Assembly: GCA_036645575.1 (NCBI GenBank)
Contig: JAVXNW010000014.1
Span: 1-34,765 of the forward strand
Direction: 5' to 3'
DNA from: JAVXNW01 sp036645575
GTDB taxonomy: Bacteria > Bacillota > Clostridia > Christensenellales > Aristaeellaceae
DNA: 34,765 nucleotides
The translations under genes were made by a program, and so were the position numbers. Below are positions 23,087 through 31,277 of this stretch, piece by piece. The notes under the pieces were generated by a model, which did no database searches, had not been told where the DNA came from, and was given only the letters and a program-made list of their open reading frames with translations. Position 1 is the first letter of the stretch. Each line of letters begins with the position of its first letter.

Positions 23087-24010
23087 TTAGGCGAGGTCGC
23101 GCAGCAGATTTTCGGTCGCCATCGTGCCCATCTTCTGGGTTGCGCCGGGCGTGGAGGCGGCGCAATGCGCGCCGAGCACCACGTTGCCCAAGTGAAACCA
23201 GTCCTCCTTGGGGGGTTCCGTGGCAAATGCGTCAAGGCCCGCGCCCCCAATGCGCTCCGCCTTGAGCGCGTCGAGCAGCGCCTCCTCGTCTATGAGTCCG
23301 CCGCGCGCAGTGTTGATTAGGATCGCGTCCTTTTTCATCAGCGACAGCTCGCGCGCGCCGATAAAGCCCTGCGTGTCGGGCAAAAGCGGCAGGTGCAGGC
23401 TGATAAAGTCCGCTTGGGTCAAGATGTCGTCGGGCTTGGCGTAGGCAATGTCGTGAGACGAGGCATAGGCCGCGTCCCAGTACACGTCGTAGGCCAGCAC
23501 CGTCATGCCAAAGCCCTGGGCGCGCTGCGCGACCAATTTCCCGATCGCGCCCAGCCCAAATAGGCCCAGCGTCTGCCCGCTCACGTCGTGCGTGCTCATC
23601 TTGCGCCAGTCGCCGGCACGGCATTTTTGGTCGATCACCAAGACGCCCCGCGCAATCGAAAGCATCAGCGCCATCGCGTAATCGGCCACCGCCTCGGCGT
23701 TTGCGCCCACCGTGCGCGACACCTTGATGCCGCGCGCCTTGCACGCGTCCAGGTCGATGTTATCCACGCCCACCCCGTATTTGGCGATCGCGCGCAGCTG
23801 GGGCGCCGCCGCGATCACGTCCGCATCCATCGGATCGACGCCCACAATCACGCCCACACACGGCGCGATTCGCGCGGCCATCTGCGCCTTGTCCAGAATG
23901 CTGCCGCTGTCGTTGAGCACAAGTTCATAGCCCGCCTGTGTGAGCTTCTCAAAAAGACTCAGGTCTGTTTTCCCGTAAGAGCGTGGGGTGATCAAAATCT
24001 TCTCCGCCAT
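23087..24010 (-). CDS. D-isomer-specific 2-hydroxyacid dehydrogenase (SerA-like)
   Basis: A 307-residue NAD-dependent dehydrogenase. The Rossmann loop is GLGAIGK (152-158). The catalytic triad residues are R236 (NTARGG), E265 (FATEPP) and H282 (GAHCAAST). It resembles the catalytic part of phosphoglycerate dehydrogenase but has no ACT domain, so it more likely reduces or oxidises a 2-keto/2-hydroxy acid in catabolism than serves serine synthesis. It lies 10 nt after the shikimate-dehydrogenase-like gene and is the last gene of the regulator-led unit, ending at a strong terminator. Confidence 0.88.
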   Translation of the reverse strand: MAEKILITPRSYGKTDLSLFEKLTQAGYELVLNDSGSILDKAQMAARIAPCVGVIVGVDPMDADVIAAAPQLRAIAKYGVGVDNIDLDACKARGIKVSRTVGANAEAVADYAMALMLSIARGVLVIDQKCRAGDWRKMSTHDVSGQTLGLFGLGAIGKLVAQRAQGFGMTVLAYDVYWDAAYASSHDIAYAKPDDILTQADFISLHLPLLPDTQGFIGARELSLMKKDAILINTARGGLIDEEALLDALKAERIGGAGLDAFATEPPKEDWFHLGNVVLGAHCAASTPGATQKMGTMATENLLRDLA

Positions 24011-24020
24011 TATTGCCTCC

Positions 24021-24950
24021 TTATGCGCGCGCCAGCCGGTCGCAAAGCGCCAGCCGCTCGCCGGTGATGTCTACGTGAAAGACCTCCGCGATGACCTGGG
24101 TCCAGCCGTGGATGAAATAGGTCCAGCCGTCCTCGATCGACAGGTTGCGTGAAGCGCGCTGCGCCTCGGCTTGGTGCAAAAACTCCAGCGAGCCCCGGTA
24201 ATTAAGCTCCCAGACCAGCCCGTTTTCGGGAAACAGGCATTGGTTGGTAATGGGCGACCCTGGTCTGTCCTTTCCAAGACCGGTCGCGTTCACCACCAAG
24301 GAACCTTCGGGCAATTGCTCGACGATGGCGTCGTTCAGTTCGGCGGTCTTGCACAGGTGAAAGCTCATCGGAACCCGCAAATCGGACAGGACGCGCACCG
24401 CTTCCGCAAGGCGCGGCGCGGAGCGGTTGTTCAGGTGAATGCGCGCAGGGACGTCTTGCGCGTGCTTTTCTTGGGCGAGATAGGCGGAGATCGCCAGCGC
24501 GCTTCCGCCCGCGCCCAGCACGCACACCTCGCCATGGGTCTTGAGCCAGTGCCCCTTCGGGATGAAGGCGTCGAGCGCCAAGCCGCTTGAGATCGGGTCC
24601 TTGGCGTGCGCGCACAGCTTTCCGTCCTTTTTCGAGATGGAAGACAATTCGCCAAACAGGCGCGCGTAGGGATCGATAAATTCAAACAGATCCTTGCAGG
24701 CGTCGTACAGGTCGATTTTGTGGGTGGTGACCAGCGCGCCCAGCGACAGCGGGTCGGATTTGATGAAGGAAACAACCGCGCGGTAGTCCTCGACCGGCGC
24801 GTGAATGCCGATGTCGATGCCGGTGATGCAGCCGTCAATCGACAGCGCCTCGGCCCACTTCGGGAACAGGCGCATGATGGAGGACTGGCCGGTCGTCACG
24901 CCGATAAAATACATCGTGGGGCGGGTTGCGGGCAGCGGAAGATGAATCAT
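24021..24950 (-). CDS. shikimate/quinate dehydrogenase-like protein
   Basis: A 309-residue member of the AroE family. The substrate-domain lysine is K78 in GALVTTHKIDL, and the nucleotide loop is VCVLGAGGSALAIS (142-155). NNRS follows the second strand, as in AroE paralogues. The usual catalytic Asp context (NTDG) is replaced by AKDPISSG (D118). The N-terminus is longer than in AroE (LPLPATRPTMYFIGVTTGQS). These differences and the location among catabolic genes, not aromatic-biosynthesis genes, suggest oxidation of a polyol or cyclitol acid rather than chorismate synthesis (inference). ATG 24950 follows AAGGAG. A 166-bp space with repeats separates it from the hydrolase gene upstream. Confidence 0.75.
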   Translation of the reverse strand: MIHLPLPATRPTMYFIGVTTGQSSIMRLFPKWAEALSIDGCITGIDIGIHAPVEDYRAVVSFIKSDPLSLGALVTTHKIDLYDACKDLFEFIDPYARLFGELSSISKKDGKLCAHAKDPISSGLALDAFIPKGHWLKTHGEVCVLGAGGSALAISAYLAQEKHAQDVPARIHLNNRSAPRLAEAVRVLSDLRVPMSFHLCKTAELNDAIVEQLPEGSLVVNATGLGKDRPGSPITNQCLFPENGLVWELNYRGSLEFLHQAEAQRASRNLSIEDGWTYFIHGWTQVIAEVFHVDITGERLALCDRLARA

Positions 24951-24994
24951 GGGAAATCACTCCTTATCAATTGTTTGAAGAAAGTCGCGCGACC

Positions 24995-25190
24995 GCAAAG
25001 GCGCGCGGTTGGTCGCGGCACACGAGGGATAAACAGACCTCGGAATGTTTCGCGCGCAATCGCGGCGAGTCGCGGCGCACGACAGGAAAAAAGACTTTGG
25101 TATGTTATGTACGCGATCACGCAAAGGCGCGCGTCGGGTTGACGAGGGTGATCGTCCGCAAAACAGACTCGGGTATGTTTTGCGCGCGCA
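24995..25190. repeat. degenerate duplication of the hydrolase gene's 3' end
   Basis: GCAAAGGCGCGCG occurs at 24995 and again at 25121. AAACAGAC, CGG and ATGTTT, then GCGCGC follow at 25031 and 25161, an offset of about 126-130 bp. A third partial match (AAAAAGAC..TTTGGTATGTT) starts at 25087. The right copy encodes the C-terminus of the phosphotriesterase-family protein; the left copy is non-coding. Confidence 0.6.
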
Positions 25191-26040
25191 GGCGCGGGAG
25201 AAAGCTGGTCAGCAGGTAATCAAGCCCGATTGCGCCGCCGTAGCTCGTGAGGCGCGCGGCAGTCGTGTCCAGGGACAGGAGCAGTTGCGCCTCAAAGCCC
25301 TTTTCGAGCATGTGCACAATCAGCCGAATCTCGTCCTCGTCGCTGTGGTATTTAAAGCGGCCGATCGTGTCGTATTCGAGCAGCGCGCCGGTTCGGGCGA
25401 TCGCCTCGTGCGGCGCGAAATCGGCGGCCTGCCGGTCGGCGTGGCAGATCAGGATGCGCCAGGGGGGAAGCCCGAGCCGCATACAGGCGTCGATCGCTTG
25501 AAGCGCCCCCGCCCCCCGTTCGGTGTGGATGACGAGCGGAACGTCGGCCGCCTTTGCCGCACGGGCGGCGGCGCGCAACTTGTCCTTTGTGCGCCCGGAA
25601 AAGCCGTCGGAAGTCAGCGCCGCCTTGACCGCGCCCGCGCAAATGGCCTTGTCCTCCGAAACGCCCTCCAACAGTTCGGACAAAAACAGCGCGTAGAGCG
25701 CCCCTTCATCCATCGTGTCGATCGGGTGCCCGGCGGGGTAGAACATCGGCAGGTGAAAGCCGGTCACGCACAGGATCGCAAGGTCGCTTGCCAGGCTGAT
25801 CGCCCGCAGCGCGCGCGCGTCGCGCCCCGCCCCGCCCGGCTGCGCGTCTAAGAGCGAACGCCCGCCCGCGGCGAAGTAGCGCGCCGCCTCGAGGGAAGAC
25901 TTGTCGATCTGGTCGATCAGCAGTGCCGGATTTTCCCGCGTGGCGGGCCCCAACGATACATACAAGTGCTCGTGCATCTGGCAGTAGCCCAACTGCGCAA
26001 GCGGCAGCGCGCCGGTGACCGTTTTGACCATCGTGCCCAT
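25117..26040 (-). CDS. phosphotriesterase-family metallohydrolase
   Basis: A 307-residue TIM-barrel amidohydrolase of the phosphotriesterase/Php family. Metal ligands are visible in order: H23 and H25 (QMHEHLYV), K139 as the probable carboxylated bridge (GAVKAAL), H172 (LVIHTERG), H200 (ILICHAD) and D258 (LLSLDTT). Members act as lactonases, esterases or phosphotriesterases. Beside dehydrogenases and a GntR regulator, a sugar-lactone or sugar-ester substrate is plausible, but this is inference. ATG 26040 has AAAGGGGG upstream; a longer in-frame N-terminus lacks a better site. It is the second gene after gntR (gap 48 nt). Confidence 0.85.
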   Translation of the reverse strand: MGTMVKTVTGALPLAQLGYCQMHEHLYVSLGPATRENPALLIDQIDKSSLEAARYFAAGGRSLLDAQPGGAGRDARALRAISLASDLAILCVTGFHLPMFYPAGHPIDTMDEGALYALFLSELLEGVSEDKAICAGAVKAALTSDGFSGRTKDKLRAAARAAKAADVPLVIHTERGAGALQAIDACMRLGLPPWRILICHADRQAADFAPHEAIARTGALLEYDTIGRFKYHSDEDEIRLIVHMLEKGFEAQLLLSLDTTAARLTSYGGAIGLDYLLTSFLPRLRAQNIPESVLRTITLVNPTRAFA

Positions 26041-26088
26041 AAAAAGCCCCCTTTCGCCTAGCTCGGAGAAAAGCGATGCCAAGCGCAG

Positions 26089-26856
26089 TCAGTCGCGCTG
26101 GGCGTCCGCCCTGTCAAGCAACAGATCCACTTCAAAGCGGTTGCGGTCGCCACGGTAGCGGGCCAGCGAAAACTCGATCAGCTCGTCCGCTTGGTTGTAG
26201 CCCAATGTGGTGAAAAACTGGATGGGCGCGCCGAGCGGGATGCCTAGCAGCCGCGCGTCGGCCTCGTTTGCGGCCACCGCCTCCACGACGCGGGTCACGC
26301 GGCAGACGCGCGTCTGTTCGTGGGTGGCAAGGGATTCGTACATCGACGCCGTGGCCATGTCGCGCGTCAGCAGAAACGCGCAGCGCGGATGCGGAAGGTA
26401 GGTCTCCACCGTCACGATGGGCTCGCCGTCCGCGCAGCGGAGCCTGTCAAGGTGAATGGACGGGGCGGCAGGCGTCAGGCCAAAGCGCGCCGCGATGGCT
26501 TCCGGCATGGGCAGCACCTCAAAGGAAAGCACCTGCGTGCTGGGCGTGAGCCCCGCGCGGGTGATCTGCTCGTCAAAGGTCTCAAGGCGCTTGATAAAAT
26601 CCTGCTGGATCTTGACGCGCGCGACGAATGTGCCCTTGCTCTTGATGCGGTAGAGCCAGCCCTCCTGCACGAGCTCCGTGATGGCCTGGCGCACCGTCGT
26701 GCGGCTGATCCCAAACATCAGGGCAAGCGCCTTTTCTGTTGGAATCAGCCCGTCTACGGCGTAGGCGCCCTGCTTGATCTCGCGCAGCAGCAGCTCTTTT
26801 AATTGGAAGTACAACGGGATCGGCACCGCCCGGTTGATCGTTTGCGCCTCGAGCAT
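26089..26856 (-). CDS. GntR/HutC-family transcriptional regulator
   Basis: A 255-residue repressor-type protein. The winged helix-turn-helix (about 10-75) has IPLYFQLKELLLREIKQG and ISRTTVRQAITELVQEGWLYR. The C-terminal UTRA effector domain (about 90-245) ends with EFSLARYRGDRNRFEVDL, the standard HutC signature. It should sense a small metabolite of the adjacent pathway. ATG 26856 is chosen because GGGGAGGG is well spaced; ATGs at 26862 and 26874 lie inside or before that site. It is divergent from the Gfo/Idh/MocA gene and leads the hydrolase/dehydrogenase genes; it probably controls both directions and itself. Confidence 0.92.
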   Translation of the reverse strand: MLEAQTINRAVPIPLYFQLKELLLREIKQGAYAVDGLIPTEKALALMFGISRTTVRQAITELVQEGWLYRIKSKGTFVARVKIQQDFIKRLETFDEQITRAGLTPSTQVLSFEVLPMPEAIAARFGLTPAAPSIHLDRLRCADGEPIVTVETYLPHPRCAFLLTRDMATASMYESLATHEQTRVCRVTRVVEAVAANEADARLLGIPLGAPIQFFTTLGYNQADELIEFSLARYRGDRNRFEVDLLLDRADAQRD

Positions 26857-26896
26857 GGACATCCCTCCCCTCATCCAGATGTTTGGATAAACCCTA

Positions 26897-26908
26897 ATGT
26901 AGTAACAT
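26897..26908. promoter_or_regulatory. candidate operator for the GntR regulator
   Basis: ATGT-AGTA-ACAT, a perfect inverted pair just downstream of the gntR -10 box, where autorepression would be effective. Confidence 0.35.
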
Positions 26909-26912
26909 AGCC

Positions 26913-26940
26913 ATTATAGCACATTCCGCGCGATTTGCAA
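26913..26940 (-). promoter_or_regulatory. sigma-A promoter of gntR and downstream genes
   Basis: TTGCAA (26940-26935), 16 bp, TATAAT (26918-26913), about 55 nt before the gntR start. Confidence 0.8.
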
Positions 26941-26955
26941 GCGGGAAATTGCCTG

Positions 26956-26984
26956 TTGACACGCCTGATTTATCTGGTTATACT
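26956..26984 (+). promoter_or_regulatory. sigma-A promoter of the Gfo/Idh/MocA gene
   Basis: TTGACA (26956-26961), 17 bp, TATACT (26979-26984), close to consensus. Such a strong core promoter is expected to need a repressor. Confidence 0.9.
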
Positions 26985-26993
26985 CTTTATAAA

Positions 26994-27010
26994 ATGGTAA
27001 GGCAAACCAT
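26994..27010. promoter_or_regulatory. candidate operator at the oxidoreductase start site
   Basis: ATGGT-N7-ACCAT directly downstream of the -10 box, covering the expected transcription start; a likely repressor site. Confidence 0.4.
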
Positions 27011-27027
27011 CAAAGGGGGAGACGACG

Positions 27028-28200
27028 ATGAAAAAGCGGCTGAATGTCGCCATGATCGGCGGCGGCTTTATGGGGAAGGCCCATTCAAACGCGTGGCTTC
27101 AGGTCAACAAGTTCTTTGACGCGCCATTTGAGGCGCACCTCAAGGTGATCGTCGGGAATTGCCATGATTTGGCCGACTTTGCCCGGAACTGGGGCTATGA
27201 CGAGGTGAGCTACGACTGGCGCGCGGTGATGGCGCGGGAGGACATCGACATCGTGGACATCGGCGTTCCGCCCTATCTGCACCACGACATGGTGCTGGCC
27301 GCCGCGAAGGCGGGCAAGCACATCGTGTGCGAAAAGCCGTGCGGCATGAATTATCGCGAATGCGTCGAGATGGCCGAGGCGGCGGACGCGGCGGGCGTCG
27401 TTCACTATGTCAACCACAACTACCGGCGGGTGCCGGCGGTGGCGTTTGCCAAGCAACTGCTGGACGAAGGGCGGTTGGGCGAGATCTATGAGTGGCGCGG
27501 CGCGTATTTGCAGGACTGGATCATGGACCCGGATTTTCCGCTGACGTGGCACTTGGTCGAGGAGAAGGCGGGCGGCGGCGTGCTGTTTGACCTGGGCAGC
27601 CATGCGGTCGATCTCGCGCGGTTCATGCTGGGCGAGCCCGAGAGCGTGAGCGCCTCGATGAGGACGTTTATCAAGGAGCGTCCGCTGCCGGGCGAGGGCG
27701 CGGCGACCTTCTCCAAGGGCGAGTCGAGCGGGCCTAAGGAGATGGGCAATGTGACGGTGGACGACGCGGTGTCCATGACGATGGCGTTTCCCGGCAATGT
27801 GCTGGGATCGATCGACCTGAGCCGTTTTGCCTGCGGGCGCAGAAACTACCACGACTTTGAGATTTACGCAAGCAAGGGCGCGCTCAAGTTCAACTTTGAG
27901 CGGATGAACGAGCTTTCGTATCTGGATTTCACCGCGCCCGCGACCGAGCAGGGCTTTCGCCGGATACTGTGCACCGAGCACGAGCATCCCTACGAGGCCG
28001 CGTGGTGGCCGTCCGGGCATCCGATCGGCTATGAGAACACGTTCACCAATGCGTTTTACGATTTCCTGAGCGCAATTGACACGGGCGAGCCGGTGACGCC
28101 CAATTTGTGGGATGGCGCGAAGGTCATTCGCGTGCTCGAGGCCGCCAAAAGGTCCGATGCGCAGGGGCGCAAGGTCGTCATCGACGAAATTCAGCGGTAA
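27028..28200 (+). CDS. Gfo/Idh/MocA-family oxidoreductase
   Basis: A 390-residue NAD(P)-dependent sugar or cyclitol dehydrogenase. The Rossmann motif is MIGGGFMGKAHSNAW (9-23), and the family catalytic/cofactor motif is EKPCGMN (E102-K103-P104). The C-terminal alpha/beta domain has HAVDLARFMLGEPESV with the catalytic-helix histidine. Substrates in this family include inositols, glucose-type sugars and their acids. It follows a strong promoter with a possible operator and the divergent gntR gene. GGGGGAG precedes the ATG. It likely performs an oxidation step of the same pathway as the genes on the other side of the regulator (inference from the arrangement). Confidence 0.9.
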   Translation: MKKRLNVAMIGGGFMGKAHSNAWLQVNKFFDAPFEAHLKVIVGNCHDLADFARNWGYDEVSYDWRAVMAREDIDIVDIGVPPYLHHDMVLAAAKAGKHIVCEKPCGMNYRECVEMAEAADAAGVVHYVNHNYRRVPAVAFAKQLLDEGRLGEIYEWRGAYLQDWIMDPDFPLTWHLVEEKAGGGVLFDLGSHAVDLARFMLGEPESVSASMRTFIKERPLPGEGAATFSKGESSGPKEMGNVTVDDAVSMTMAFPGNVLGSIDLSRFACGRRNYHDFEIYASKGALKFNFERMNELSYLDFTAPATEQGFRRILCTEHEHPYEAAWWPSGHPIGYENTFTNAFYDFLSAIDTGEPVTPNLWDGAKVIRVLEAAKRSDAQGRKVVIDEIQR

Positions 28201-28217
28201 GCGTTTTAGCAAAAATG

Positions 28218-28274
28218 AGCCCCGCCACAGACCTCGCCCAGTGCCTTTGAAGGCGGGCGAAATGTGGCGGGGCT
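28218..28274 (+). terminator. hairpin after the oxidoreductase gene
   Basis: AGCCCCGCCACA (28218-28229) pairs with TGTGGCGGGGCT (28263-28274), with an inner stem (CGCCC/GGGCG). It is strong but followed by TAAATC rather than a T-run. Confidence 0.6.
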
Positions 28275-28369
28275 TAAATCTGCGGGTTGCGGCGGCCTAA
28301 GTCCGCGGTTTGCGCAAGCAAACGCAAAGCGCGATCAAGGGGCACGCGGAGGGCGGGATGGACGCGCTA

Positions 28370-28423
28370 GGTAACCGCTGAATAAATTTGGTCATCACGC
28401 ACGTTCTTTAATCAGCGCTTCCC
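28370..28423 (+). mobile_element. 54-bp internally deleted fold-back element, copy 3
   Basis: It keeps the left 20 bp and right 34 bp of the 161-bp family (GGTAACCGCTGAATAAAT and CATCACGCACGTTCTTTAATC.. to CTTCCC) and lacks about 107 bp in between. TA flanks both ends. Its right edge coincides with the stop codon of the convergent lipoprotein gene. Confidence 0.85.
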
Positions 28424-29352
28424 TAGGCGCTGGGCGCGTCGGTTGACTTGGGCTTGGGCGTCGGCGCGTTTGTTGCGGGCGCGTCTGCGGACGCGAGGGG
28501 GGAGACGGAGTAGAGGATTGTCTTGCGGAAGGCCGCGCTGCTCTTAAACTTGGCCTGCGGGGCCGAGAAGTGCATGGCGACGATCTGCTTGGTGCGCGCC
28601 ACATTGCCCATGATGACAAAGCCCTTGATGTTCGCGCCGTCCTGCTTGGCCATGTAATTGCACGAGAGCGCGGAGCGGTTCATGAACACCAGCTTGTTGG
28701 TGCTCTTGCCCTTTTTAAACTTGTCGTAGCTATCCTTGATCACGTTGAGAAAGCCGTTAAATTCTTTTTTTTGCTGCGCGTTGGTCAATTTCTCGTCGCT
28801 GTAGGTCTTGACCGTGATGGCAAGGCGCATCGGTAGCTTGCCGTCTGAGACCGGCTCGACAAACGTCACGGTGTTCGTTCCGGACTCCACCGTCCAGTGC
28901 TGGGGCACCTTGAGCGTAATGCCCAGCGCGTCATCGGTGTAATCGACCATGACGTAATCCTTGACGGGGACGTCTTTGGCAGGCGCGGCGCTGGCCGTGG
29001 GCACGGGGGTAGCCGTGGGCGCGGCGTCCTGATCGTCGTTCAGGTTCAAGTTAAAATCATCGTTTGTCGGGTTGATCTCGCCCAGCGGGTCAGCCAGCGG
29101 ATCATCCAGCGAATCGCTCAGCGGGTCATCCGACGAATCGCTCAGCGGGTCAGGCCAGTCGGTGTCGGGCTTCGCCAGCGGATCGGCCAGCGGGTCGGCC
29201 AGCGGGTCCAGGGTGGGCGCAGCCGTTTCCGCGACATCAAGCTCGGGCATGAGAGACGGATCGACGGCAATCTTCGGGTCCTTATTGTTGCCGCAGGCCG
29301 TGAGCGTGAGCGCGAGCGCGAGCAGCAAAATCCATGAACATATTTTTTTCAC
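28423..29352 (-). CDS. lipoprotein with DPL(A/S)D acidic repeats
   Basis: A 309-residue predicted lipoprotein of unknown function. The signal peptide ends in lipobox LTAC with C20. Residues about 46-92 are a low-complexity acidic stretch built from DPLADPLADPLAK and DPLSDSLDDPLADPL units, followed by a Thr/Pro/Ala spacer. Residues about 125-285 form a globular domain (DDALGITLKVPQHWTVESG and MRLAITVKTYSDEKL) similar in outline to PsbP/LpqN-like or DUF-type extracytoplasmic domains, not assignable. The start is GTG (29352-29350) with GGAGG 9 nt upstream. The tail (PTPKPKSTDAPSA) runs directly into the short fold-back element, which contributes to the stop codon TAG, so the original end may have been longer. 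Confidence 0.8.
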   Translation of the reverse strand: MKKICSWILLLALALTLTACGNNKDPKIAVDPSLMPELDVAETAAPTLDPLADPLADPLAKPDTDWPDPLSDSSDDPLSDSLDDPLADPLGEINPTNDDFNLNLNDDQDAAPTATPVPTASAAPAKDVPVKDYVMVDYTDDALGITLKVPQHWTVESGTNTVTFVEPVSDGKLPMRLAITVKTYSDEKLTNAQQKKEFNGFLNVIKDSYDKFKKGKSTNKLVFMNRSALSCNYMAKQDGANIKGFVIMGNVARTKQIVAMHFSAPQAKFKSSAAFRKTILYSVSPLASADAPATNAPTPKPKSTDAPSA

Positions 29353-29399
29353 ACAAGTGTACCTCCGCTATCTGGGTATATCATCGGTTGATTGCCTTC

Positions 29400-29428
29400 A
29401 TTATACGCCGATTTGCGCGATTCGTCAA
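29400..29428 (-). promoter_or_regulatory. sigma-A promoter of the lipoprotein gene
   Basis: TTGACG (29428-29423), 17 bp, TATAAT (29405-29400). Confidence 0.88.
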
Positions 29429-29500
29429 TCCATTGGGCGGTTTGAACATTTTCCCTATTGCGCCGGGAAATGCGGCGGGAAATGCGGAAGGGATTGCGCA

Positions 29501-29534
29501 AAGATCGAGACCGGCTGGAAACCGGTCTCGATCT
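29501..29534 (-). terminator. terminator of the acyl-CoA synthetase gene
   Basis: GATCGAGACCGG (29503-29514) pairs perfectly with CCGGTCTCGATC (29522-29533); on the minus strand it is followed by TTTGCG. Confidence 0.75.
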
Positions 29535-29541
29535 CGGCCTT

Positions 29542-31203
29542 CTAACGGGGCGATTGGTCGCGTTCGCGCAGCGCGACGCGGCGGATTTTGCCGGAGATGG
29601 TCTTGGGCAGTTCCTCGACAAACTCCACGATGCGCGGGTATTTGTAGGGCGCGGTCATGTGCTTGACGTGGTCTTGCAGCTCCTTTTTGAGCGCGTCGGA
29701 CGGCGCGTATCCCTTGGCCAGCACGATGGTCGCCTTGACCACTTGGCCGCGCACCGGGTCGGGCACGGCGGTGATCGCGGTCTCGACCACGGCGGGGTGC
29801 TCCATGAGCGCGCTCTCCACTTCGAACGGCCCAATGCGGTAGCCGCTCGACTTGATCACGTCGTCCGCGCGACCCACGTACCAGAAATAGCCCCACTCGT
29901 CGCGCCACGCCAGGTCGAGCGTATGGTAAATGTTGTCGTGCCAGACCGACTGGGTCTTCTCCTCGTCGCGGTAGTAGCCCATGAACATGCCGATCGGCCG
30001 CCCCTTGCGGGTGCGGATCACGATCTCGCCCACGATGCCGGGCGCGCAGGAGTTGCCGTCTTCGTCCACCAGGTCCACGTCAAACTGCGGCGACGGCTTG
30101 CCCATGGAGCCGGGGCAGATCTTCATCCAGGGAAAGGTGCCGATCGTCACGCACAGCTCGGTCTGCCCGTAGATCTCGCGCAGCGTGTGCCCGGTCAACT
30201 GAAGCCACTTGTTGTAGACCTCGGGGTTGAGCGGCTCGCCCGCGATCGCGCAGCGCTTGATGGCGCTGAGGTCGTAGCGCGAAAGATCCTGCTGAATGAA
30301 GAAGCGATAGATGGTCGGCGGCGCGCAGAATGTGGTCACGCGGTATTTCTGGATCACGTCCAACAGGTCTTCCGGGATGAACTTGTCAAAATCATAGGCC
30401 ATGACCGCGCTGCCCGCCAGCCATTGCCCGTAGAGCTTGCCCCAGACCGACTTGGCCCAGCCGGTCTCGGAAACCGTCAGGTGCAGTCCCCCATCCTCGT
30501 TGCCCAGCCAGAAGACCGCCGTCTGGATGTGCCCCAGCGGGTATGCGCAGTCGTGCAGCACCATCTTGGGCATGCCGGAAGTGCCGGAGGTGAAGTAGAG
30601 CAGCATCGGGTCGTCGCGATCGTTGAGCGGCAGCGGGCGCGCAAAGGTGGTGGACTGCCGCGCGACCTCTGAATCAAAATCGAGCCAGCCCGCGCGCGTG
30701 CCGCGCACGATCAGCTTGTTTTGAAGCGTGGGGCATTGCGCCTCGGCCGCCTCCTCGTACTGCGCAAACGACCCTTCGCCGGTTGCGACGATCAGCTTGA
30801 TGTCGGCCGCCTGCACGCGGTAGACGATGTCCTTTTCGGTCAGCAGGTTGGTGGCCGGTACGGCGATCGCGCCCAGCTTATGCAGCGCCATGATCGCCGG
30901 CCAGAACTGGTGGTGGCGCTTGAGCACCAGCATCACCGCGTCGCCGCGACCGATGCCCAGCGAGGCAAACAGGTTGGCCACCTGATTGGACAGGCGGCTG
31001 ATGTCCGAAAAGGTAAAGTCGCGCGCTTCGCCATGGGGGTTGCACCACCTGAGCGCCAAGGCGTCCGGCGTCTCGCGACCCAGTCGATCCACGACGTCAA
31101 AGGCGAAGTTAAAGTGCGCGGGCGCGACGATGCGAAAGTTTTTGAGGTAATCTTCATAGGAACCGAACTCACTCTGCTCGAGGTATTCTTTGTATAACTG
31201 CAT
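29542..31203 (-). CDS. AMP-forming acyl-CoA synthetase
   Basis: A 553-residue adenylate-forming enzyme close to acetyl-/medium-chain acyl-CoA synthetases. The phosphate-binding loop is LLYFTSGTSGMPKMVLHD, the A5 motif is YGQTELCVTIG, the hinge region is GRADDVIKSSGYRIGPFEVE, and the C-terminal catalytic lysine is in PKTISGKIRR. It activates a carboxylic acid with ATP and loads it onto CoA; the substrate chain is not evident. ATG 31203 is preferred to ATG 31212, which lies 1 nt from the GGAGG site. It is 74 nt downstream of the XRE-cupin regulator in the same direction, and a terminator follows, so these two genes form the operon. Confidence 0.92.
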   Translation of the reverse strand: MQLYKEYLEQSEFGSYEDYLKNFRIVAPAHFNFAFDVVDRLGRETPDALALRWCNPHGEARDFTFSDISRLSNQVANLFASLGIGRGDAVMLVLKRHHQFWPAIMALHKLGAIAVPATNLLTEKDIVYRVQAADIKLIVATGEGSFAQYEEAAEAQCPTLQNKLIVRGTRAGWLDFDSEVARQSTTFARPLPLNDRDDPMLLYFTSGTSGMPKMVLHDCAYPLGHIQTAVFWLGNEDGGLHLTVSETGWAKSVWGKLYGQWLAGSAVMAYDFDKFIPEDLLDVIQKYRVTTFCAPPTIYRFFIQQDLSRYDLSAIKRCAIAGEPLNPEVYNKWLQLTGHTLREIYGQTELCVTIGTFPWMKICPGSMGKPSPQFDVDLVDEDGNSCAPGIVGEIVIRTRKGRPIGMFMGYYRDEEKTQSVWHDNIYHTLDLAWRDEWGYFWYVGRADDVIKSSGYRIGPFEVESALMEHPAVVETAITAVPDPVRGQVVKATIVLAKGYAPSDALKKELQDHVKHMTAPYKYPRIVEFVEELPKTISGKIRRVALRERDQSPR

Positions 31204-31277
31204 GGGAACCATCCCTCCGAAATGCGCAAATTTTATGGAGCGTTTTCCAATTGAATCATCTATCTGGCGGCGACTGG

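Noticed and set aside
24021..24950. Naming the shikimate-dehydrogenase-like gene aroE
   Set aside because: The active-site motif and N-terminus differ from AroE, and the neighbours are catabolic.
29458..30672. 404-codon plus-strand frame over the acyl-CoA synthetase gene
   Set aside because: Antisense shadow; no ribosome-binding site or recognisable domain.
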